From positions 1 through 28,784 of the forward strand of contig JAWMBF010000013.1 of NCBI GenBank assembly GCA_033807695.1: a stretch of DNA of 28,784 bases, read 5' to 3'. The position numbers and the translations under genes were made by a program. The DNA comes from Daedaleopsis sinensis. Lineage: Eukaryota; Basidiomycota; Agaricomycetes; Polyporales; Polyporaceae. Shown here piece by piece: positions 21,214-28,784 of the stretch (its first letter is position 1; the number at the start of each line of letters is the position of its first letter). The notes under the pieces are model-generated. The model searched no databases. It was not told where the DNA came from and saw nothing but the letters and a program-made list of their open reading frames with translations.

Positions 21214-21935
21214 CTACGACAACAGGAACCAGCCCTCGACTGGGTTCGACACGATGCTCCGGACCTGCCGCCGCCTCCTCTCAGCGCGGCGCACGAACCG
21301 CTGATAGTCCTCGTCCCCACTGAGCTCCGCGAGCGGATCTTCCGCCCGCTCCCTCTCCGTCTCCGCCTCGACTGCCGCCTCGACCTCTGCGCTGACGAAC
21401 GGCGCCGACTTCGGCCCGTTCCGCTCGTACCGTCCGGGCAGCCCCTTCGGGTTTGTCACCGGCCGCCGTCGACGCCTCTTGATGTCTGGACGGCCCCCGG
21501 TCGACTGCTTGTCGGCGAGCAGGGGACTCGGGGCGGCCAGGAGCGGGCTCGCAGCGACCGCCCGCCGCCTCTCGTCGGACACGCTCACGAAGCGCATCAC
21601 GCCGCTCTCCCAGCGCGTGAGGAGGTGGCTGATGCGCCGGAGCCCGGTCGCGTGGACGCTGAGGTTCCCGAACGTGTAGGTGGGTGGGAAGCCGAGTAGC
21701 TCGACGCCGCAGCGGAGGACGACGTCTGCGACGTATGTCTCGAGTGTCCAGCACATCGTCGCGTCGGGCACTCCGGAGAGCACGGCTGCAGGATGTCAGG
21801 GACGCACACATCGCGGGGAGCATTAAGGAACTCACCGAGTGCGGCGTTCATGCGCACGCGCAGCTGGCTCCGTCTCGCGATCTCCCGTCGCGGGGAGCCT
21901 TTGGCTTGCGCAGTCGTTCCGGTAGGTCGTGCCAT
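21214..21935 (-). CDS. Unrecognised basic protein, 223 aa (unit 3)
   Basis: Third identical copy: exons 21935-21836 and 21785-21214, same 50-nt intron and same stop. Nothing distinguishes it from the copies in units 1 and 2. Function unknown. Confidence 0.6.
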
Positions 21936-24652
21936 TGTGCTGCACGGTGCGGGAGAGGGTCAGTGCGAGAGCAGAAGAACGGAATGCGTCGACATACGGG
22001 AGTGGGAAGTGGGAAGACGGAATGAACGAGTTGAGCTTGCTGACCAAGTACTTGCCCCGCCTGCGGGCGGAGCATTTGCGCTTGCGGACCGGACTTCTGT
22101 GTGTGCTGAATCGCCTCCGACTCGTTTCGAACTGGACGCGACTGTGTATGTAGTTCACGGTTCGTTGCTCAGCTCCCATTGAACCGGCTCACGCAAGTTG
22201 CGTGAGCTCAGCTGACTCTGTCCCCCGATCCCTGTCGCGACAACCCTTTCACATGGGTGCCGGTCGTCCAAAGAGAGCTAAGTTGGCAGAATGAGCACAC
22301 ATTGAGCCTGCTCCGTCCGTGTGGAATCGCCTCCGACTTGATTCTCACTCGAAGCGACTGTGATGGGAGTTCAGGGTCTGCTGCTTCGTACCTGACCCCA
22401 TTCTGACCTCACGAGACGAGGAGTCGTCGCACTGCAACAGAATGGTCCCAGTCTCGTCTGTGTGCTACCCCATCTCATGCTCGTTTTCACTAAACCTGCG
22501 AATGGTGCACCACACCAGGTGAGCACGAAGCTCCTTGCGCTTCCGGACACGGTACACTCGGGACTCGGGATGCGATGACATACCGGCAGTCGCTCTCCTT
22601 CCACCTGCCCGTGCGGAACACCCTTCTTTCGACACGGAAGCGACTGTGATGGGCACGTCAGGGTTCATGGTTCAAGCTCAGCTCGCATACCATTGGCTTG
22701 TGCGAGTTCCTTGCCTGGCATCAATTCCGCTGTTCGACTTGCCCCCATCTCTCTAGAGCCTGTTAGATTACCACACCCTGTACTCTATGGTAGACTCGGT
22801 ACAAATTATGCTCAAGTTCCACAAGACAGAGTCCCATGTGCGCTGCAAGTTCATCCGCTTCAAGTTCCGACAGACTGGTGAAATCTCAATCATGGTACAT
22901 CCTTTGCAAATCACAAGATCACCAGGGTGACTGTCTCACTATCATAACTCTAGTAGCAACTGCTGTGCTCCGTCTGTGATATCACAGCAACCGGACTAGT
23001 CTATATTCTGTTCGGTAGAATTGGTGACCGTGTCTGGACCCGAAACAGCTTAGCCAATCGCTTGTTCCCACCCGTCACGGTCGCGTACACATGGCAAGTG
23101 TAATGACTTGGAGTGAGTCATGGTGCCGATGTCCTCCCATACTCGTACGACTCTTGTGCCAGACTGTTGGGGCTGACCAACATCGGACGGAGCAGTCCTG
23201 TTGATCTGAAGAGTTTCTCTTGCCTTGTGCAGAGAAACGGGACATATTATTGATGTCTGTAGCAGCCAGAATGTGTCTACGGACTCGTGTGTAAGTTCTA
23301 TACCTCTGACTCAAGAGCTTCAAGAAGCTCGAGTCCAAGTGTGCATGTACTATTACAGCAGGCAGAGTATACTAGTAGCTAGCTGAATCCTGAGCATCAC
23401 ATCACAGGTGCAAGGTAAGTTTGGCCGTTCGCACGGACGTTGATGACGCGGGAACGGCGGGAAGTTGAACGGCGGAGGTGGCAGCCTGAGGCGAAGTCAG
23501 CGCCAGGCGCGGGAAGAGCGCTAGCCAATGCCCAAATGCGGACGGCCATATTCACCGCCCGGCGTTTATCTACTTAGAACTTCGAGATTGCTGACTGATA
23601 TGCGAATATTACAGGGCCATTGGTGCAGTACTGACTGCATAAATGCTAGTTGACAGCCCCCATATGTGTAATACATGAGATAGACGTCTCTGTTGAGCCA
23701 AACTCCGCCGAAACAGCCAGAAATAGTCCGGACGGTGTTATCCGTGCAGGACCCTCTCCTCCTGCCCCTTCCGCCCTAATTTACAACGGCATTACAGCAC
23801 AAATTGCATCACACATTAGCCGAGCGCCTGCGCTACTACGCGAAGATAGCGGAGAACGTTCCATGCTCCTCCGATCTCGGAACCTGCGCCATTCCCGTCC
23901 TCACGCGCAGGGTCCTCTCTCGTGCAGCGTTCTGGTTGGTCCCGCCCCCGCCATGTCTGAAGGGTGCGTGAGAAGTGAGCTGTTGTCACTTCCTCACGGT
24001 CAGGTCTGCTGACCGTGGGGATTGCGCACAGACCAAGCTCGCGAGATACAAGTAGGCCCTCAGACTCGACGAGTCTCCCAACACTCACCTCTCCCCCACT
24101 TCTCCCTTTCCCCCTCCTCCATCCTTCTTCTCTCCCTCCCTTCTTTACGCTCGCGCACCGTGTATGCCGCCGCTACTTGCACGCTGGAGCGCGCATGACT
24201 GTGACATGCAATTACGAGTGACTTAATTGACTTGTGGACCGTCTCTTCTCGGATAGTATTAACTTTGCTGTACTCATAGGCAACTGTCGCGGTCCCGTTC
24301 ACTGCCGGCCCAGCCAGGGTACGTCCCTCACGCTACGTCCATTCGCATCTGTCCTGTCTTATCCGTCTTATCCCAGACCCTTGTTCACAGCGCCGACTCG
24401 ACTCCGATCGACGGGACTCGCACTGTGCGTATGCACAGCAGAGTTCACGCCAGTCGCGATACTGACATTTACCTCGATCTCTGCCAGGCGGACCTGTGCT
24501 CAGGCTCTCATGCAGGACTCGGCGCGCGGCGCGCGGCCCGATTCGCGCACGGCACGGCGCTGCGTAGTAGTAGAACGACTATATTTCGACTCGCATACTG
24601 TAGTACATGGTACTTACCGTAGTACTGCCCACCCGTGACGGCCCGCCCGGTG
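21936..24652. other. Noncoding stretch with degenerate repeats (unit 3)
   Basis: Third copy of the stretch at 2372-5088, including the degenerate blocks at 22104-22704. No gene seen. Confidence 0.5.
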
Positions 24653-25927
24653 CTACTGACCTGTTTCGGACAGCGCCGCCCTCCAGGTCCATAGCCGTCC
24701 CTCTCGGGATCTCAGCCTCGCGATTGGTGCGCCAGTGGTAGCGCTCATTCCATCTGTGGCTACTACACGCGATCCGAGAACTAGCGACTCGCCGAAGCGC
24801 GTCGGGGCGACCTCCGGGTCGGACACGCCCTTGCCCGCGTCGACCTGCGTCGCGCCGACGGCGGTCACGTACTGGCACGTCGCGGGGAAGTTCGGGAGGA
24901 AGTTGCCCGTGCCCGCGGCGGTGCTCCCGTCCGCCTGCAGGCAGAGGCCGTCTGCGTTCGACGCGACGCCGTTGTCGCCGGACGCGTAGAAGAAGGTCAT
25001 GCCCAGTAGGCCGAGCTGTAGCGGGGCGAGTAATGAGCAATGGGCAAGGTTAATGTTAATGAGGGGGCAGAGGCGGGATGGGCGCACCTTGCCGTACTCG
25101 GTGCACTGGCGCTGCATGTACTGCGCGGGGAAGTCCTCGCCGCCGGCGTACGAGACCGAGTAGACGAACGAGGGGGGCTTGTTGCCGCAGTCCTCGGTCG
25201 TGCCCGCGTCCACGAAGTCGAAGTCGGGGTCGTCGCCGCCGTCGAAGCCGCAAAAGCCGTCGTTGACGTTGTCGATGGCGTCCAGGAGGAGGTTGAACGA
25301 GCTACCTGCACACGCGCGGTCAGCCAGAGATGCGGATGGACTCTGTGGTGCAGGACGTACTGCCGCCGACTTGGTACAGCTTGACCTCCTGGTCCTTGCC
25401 GAGGAGACCCATCAAGAGCTCAAAGTCCAGGTTCGACTCCCCGATCAGGTTCGGGTCGGTCTCGTCCGCATTGATAGTGCCTGCGTGCGCCGCGTCAGTT
25501 GCAGCACAGGACACCGTGAGTGCAACAATAAGGCGCACCCCCGTCGATGCTCACGAGCGTGGGCTGCGTGTTCACCGAATCCGTCGCGAACTTCTGGAAG
25601 AACGTCGTGAGATCGTTCGGCGACAGCGTCTGGTCCGCGAGTTCGACTGCCGTGTGCTCTCGTCAGCCTCACCCAAAACGACGACGCAGCGGCACTCACC
25701 GACCCCGACCGTGTTCTGGTCGGTCGCCTGCAGATTCGGCTGGAAGTCGTACAGCGCGCGGATGCAGTCGAGCGTGACTTGAGTGTCGCAGTGGTCCGCG
25801 TCCGTCAGCACGTCCTGCGGCACAAAAGCGGTCATATCAATCACCCCGAACCATCTTTGACGTCGGACTCGGATGGCACACGCACCGCCGGCTTAATCGG
25901 GGTCTTTGGCGCCACAGGCCTCTTCAT
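24653..25927 (-). pseudogene. Truncated peptidase S53 locus (unit 3)
   Basis: Third copy of the sedolisin fragment. Exons are 25814-25700, 25646-25539, 25480-25361, 25305-25088 and 25015-24653, with the tentative first exon 25927-25886. It is identical to unit 2, including G at 24968. Catalytic Glu/Asp and oxyanion Asp are present, the catalytic Ser region is missing. Confidence 0.8.
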
Positions 25928-27366
25928 CTGTCCCCCGGTGGCACGCGGAGACGCGGCGCTGCGCTTCGCGACGTGGCCTCGCGCTCGCGCTGCATTACGT
26001 CCAAGTCAGCAAGATGAATGTCGCGGAGCGACAGCGAAAACAAGCACTCACGTCGTCGACGGACTTCTGCGCCCTGAGCCACTCGACCTCCCGGTTCTTC
26101 TCCTGCAGCATCTCGGTCGTCTCGCGGGCATGGCTGCGGGAGGCGTCGCGCGCGTCCTCCTGCGCGCGGAGGTCCGCTTGCGCCCGCTCGTACTTGGCGC
26201 GGGCGGCGAAGAACTCGAGCTCGACCTTGTGGAAGTCGCGGAGGGTCTTCGAGTACGATGAGTACGCCTTGCTCTCCTCCTGTGGATGGACGTGTCAGGG
26301 AGTGTGTCGATAGACCTACTGGTCTCGATGGAAGACGTACCTTGACTGCGGCCTTCTGCATCTTCTGCAGATCGGAGAGCTCTCTGAGCGCGTCGTCGAG
26401 TGCCTTCTGCTCCGCCTTGCCCTCAGCGACGATGATCTTCGCGACCTTCTTGCCCTCCTTGACTGTACCACACACAACACTCAGTCAGCCTACCCCAAAT
26501 GGGCGTGCATGGAGAAGCCACTCACTCTGAGACTTGGTCAACTTCGCCTTCTGCTTGTCCGTCAACGAGAGCTCCGCGCTGCGGCTGCGAGCGTGGAACG
26601 CGTCGTCGAGGTCCGGGCTCGCCGCAGGGCCGACCGTGCCGGCCCCGCTAGCGAAGCTCCCCCCGCTCAAAGTGATCCTGCGCCTCCGCAACGTGCTCTT
26701 GTCCATGCCACTCGGCGCAGTCCTGATGCTCGCCCGCTCCTGGTCCGCGAGGCTCGAGCGGGGGCCTATCGAGCGGAACGAGCGGAGCGACGACGCGCGC
26801 TTGAACGGGCTGTCCTTCCTCGGTCTCTCGCCGCCGTCGTCGTCGTGAGCGGCGGAAAGGGCGGGGTTGCGCGTTTTCTGCGGGGACTCGGTCCAGAGGA
26901 TGGGGATCGGCTCCATCTTGTCGCTCGCCTGCGACGCGCGGGACTGCGGGCGTGCGCCGTGCAGGTTCGAGCCCGAGCCGTAGCCCGAGTCCGTGACCGC
27001 GACGGACGAGGAGCGGTGATGAGACGCTTTGAAGCGCCCGCCGTCACCGAGCGCGTCGTCCTCTGCATCGTCCACTGCTTCCTCGTCTCTTGCCGTGGGC
27101 GCGTTGCCGACATTGGGGTCGCGGGGGATCTTGACAGATGCGTCGCGGATGACGGTCGCGCCGTCCTGCTCTCTGTCCTCGTCGGTGTCGTACGCCCCTG
27201 GAAGGTTCTCGACGAAGCGGCGTGGGGGAGTCTTGGCTTCAGTGATCATAGGGAGCGTCTCGGCTGACTTCTTGTTGAATATCATGACCGGGGCGTCGAA
27301 GTACGCGCTCTGCTCACTGCCTGGTGTGTCGACGTAGTCGATGAATGTCGCCGTGCGGGTCGCCAT
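25924..27366 (-). CDS. Coiled-coil protein, Ncp1-like, about 418 aa (unit 3)
   Basis: Third copy: exons 27366-26526, 26462-26341, 26279-26052, 25989-25924, TATA-like box at 27485-27491. Only about 460 bp of array sequence remain upstream of its ATG before the border at 27825. This copy therefore has a different distal upstream context from the other two, and any regulatory element beyond 460 bp would be lost or replaced. Confidence 0.7.
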
Positions 27367-27794
27367 TGACGAAGACGGGGAGGAGGGGAGGCAGGAGAGT
27401 GGGAGGGAAGATGATGAGATGTGGGCCGTGTGTAAAGTCGTTAGCAGGGGATTCGGTGATGCGTAGAGGGGTCGAGGTGGGGGATATATATCCGCGTCGA
27501 GGACGGGTGTATGTCATTGGAGCGTGCCCTAGCGTGCCTCTGGATTCTGGAAAGAAGTTGATCATTTCCGTCTTACCATTTATGGCAAGCGCTTTACCAA
27601 ACACGTGGATGAGGAGGAGGTGGATGACGTATTACTTAGTGCGGGGTAACGCCCGGAAATCGGTTTAGCGCTCCATGGGCTGCGTCTTCTCTGCAGGTCA
27701 ACAGGTGTCCTCGGTCGTCTCGTTCAATTGGATCGACAAATTCCAATTATCCGTCGACTTGCACCACTTCTCGTATGGGCAGTGTGCATGTCAG

Positions 27795-27825
27795 ACACTC
27801 AGCCCGCACCGAACGCCGCACACTC
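27795..27825. repeat. Single 25-bp element at the right border of the array
   Basis: Only one 25-bp element (27795-27819) plus acactc is left before the sequence changes to catcagcaaaac. Internal junctions have two elements, the terminus has one. This fixes the border to within a few bases. Confidence 0.85.
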
Positions 27826-28784
27826 CATCAGCAAAACCCACAACGGACTTGATTTGCATTTGGGTCTTATTTTTGTCTTAATTCTCGCGTCTAAGTCGAC
27901 TCAGGTACATAAGTAGATCTAAGTTGATCAATGCACCCTTCTCAAGACGGTATAAGCCGGTAAGAACGGGTGCTAGCAAGAGGTTCTGGCATAACAAGTA
28001 GATAATTATTTGTAAGTAATTCAGTATAACTTTCACGTTCGGCGCAAGTCAAATCAAGGCTATGTGGACCATAAGGACCAAAAGCCGCCAGGCGGTCAAG
28101 AAAATCTCAGGCGATTCCATCGATCCAAGTAGCTGGCCCCGCCAAGTAGCCATTGCTTCAAGCTGGTCAGGAGAAATCCAGACGCCAAGTCAAGGAGTCT
28201 ACAACGAATGACACTTACAATGCAACATAAGATCGTTCAAAGCAGGGCTTCAAACTTCAAGCTTTCAAGTGCGGCCGCAGTGGGCAAAGGCAACTCGAGG
28301 CTAGAAATCAATGTGCTCTTCAACCTACCAAATTCTAGTCCCGGCAAGTTGACGGTCGATTCGGATGCAGTCAAGGAGACAATAACGATGAGTAATCTGA
28401 GTCTAGCTTCACGGATAGGGATTGTGCGTTAGGCGCAATCTTCATCGCAGAGATGAAACAAGGAGATAGCTGATGTACCATGAAGAGGCAGCTTCTGGTG
28501 ATAAGACGACGAGGACAATAGCAGCGGGGTGTATGTCAGTCGTTGCAGAGCTTTCTATAGCAGCATGCATCTGGTTAATGAGACGGTGTCAACATGTAGA
28601 CGGGAATTGTGTGTGAGGCGCAATATTCATCGCGGGGACAAGAGGGGGGCAACTAGCGGGTGTGTGGTCGTCAGAGAGGTCTTCTTTGAGGATGCGTCTA
28701 CGAGCGCCTGAAATTTCCAGCCCCCTCCTCTAGCAGACTCGGAGCGGGCCCTTGGTGATGACGACGCGCATGGGGATTGTTGTG
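27826..28784. other. Single-copy right flank, no recognised gene
   Basis: The sequence after the array is clearly less GC-rich and shows no similarity to the unit. Open frames are short (74 codons at 28208-28432, 60 at 28529-28711) and have no recognisable motif. I see no long terminal repeat, transposase or reverse-transcriptase motif. The region contains a degenerate direct repeat (28418-28657). It may be the edge of a gene or element that continues beyond the window. Confidence 0.5.
28418..28657. repeat. Degenerate direct repeat, 184-bp spacing
   Basis: 28418-28470 and 28602-28657 share gggattgtg-like starts, the core aggcgcaat-ttcatcgc and an ending ctagc/atagc, at an offset of 184. A third gggattgttgtg lies at 28773, where the window ends, so the series may continue. 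Confidence 0.6.

Larger units (their letters stand above)
18044..27825. repeat. Tandem 9,782-bp repeat, unit 3 (complete, last of the array)
   Basis: The last full unit. It matches unit 2 base for base until 27825. From 27826 the sequence is unrelated to the start of a further unit, so this is the array's right border. The border falls directly after one 25-bp element plus the six bases acactc. Confidence 0.95.

Noticed and set aside
1..27825. Ribosomal DNA array, suggested by a tandem period of about 9.8 kb
   Set aside because: I found no conserved 18S, 5.8S, 28S or 5S sequence in the unit on either strand, and the unit contains intron-bearing protein-coding exons.

Overview
This window looks like nuclear DNA of an Agaricomycete (basidiomycete) fungus. 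The evidence is high GC, genes interrupted by very short introns (50-72 nt, donors GTGAGT/GTACGT/GTGCGC, acceptors CAG), a fragment of a fungal secreted-protease family (peptidase S53), and a coiled-coil protein of a type I associate with basidiomycetes. No rRNA, tRNA, CRISPR array, bacterial operon or complete transposon was recognised.

The dominant structure is a head-to-tail tandem repeat with a period of 9,782 bp. Every base x between 1 and 8,261 recurs at x+9,782 and x+19,564. I found one substitution among the copies: A at 5404 against G at 15186 and 24968. The right end of the array is sharp at 27825|27826. Phased from that edge, the window holds the last 8,261 bp of one unit (1-8261) and two whole units (8262-18043, 18044-27825). 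Each internal junction falls inside a 25-bp tandem doublet, and the array ends in a single copy of the same 25-mer. The remaining 959 bp (27826-28784) are different, more AT-rich sequence without an identifiable gene.

Each unit carries three coding loci, all on the minus strand. (1) A two-exon gene predicts a 223-aa basic protein I cannot name. (2) A broken sedolisin (S53) locus keeps the catalytic Glu/Asp and the oxyanion Asp, but lacks a signal peptide, most of the prodomain and the C-terminal part with the catalytic Ser. (3) A four-exon gene predicts a ~418-aa protein with a C-terminal coiled coil. The stop codon of locus 3 overlaps a possible start of locus 2, and the two can be joined in frame by plausible splice choices, so they may form a chimera. 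Each unit also has a long noncoding GC-rich part with a 21-bp minisatellite, a perfect 24-bp palindrome, a bulged hairpin and several families of short degenerate repeats.

I see no joint pathway for the three loci. The best reading is a recently amplified segment carrying one or two possibly intact genes and at least one gene fragment. A real tandem segmental amplification and an assembly artefact predict the same string, and only read-level data can separate them.
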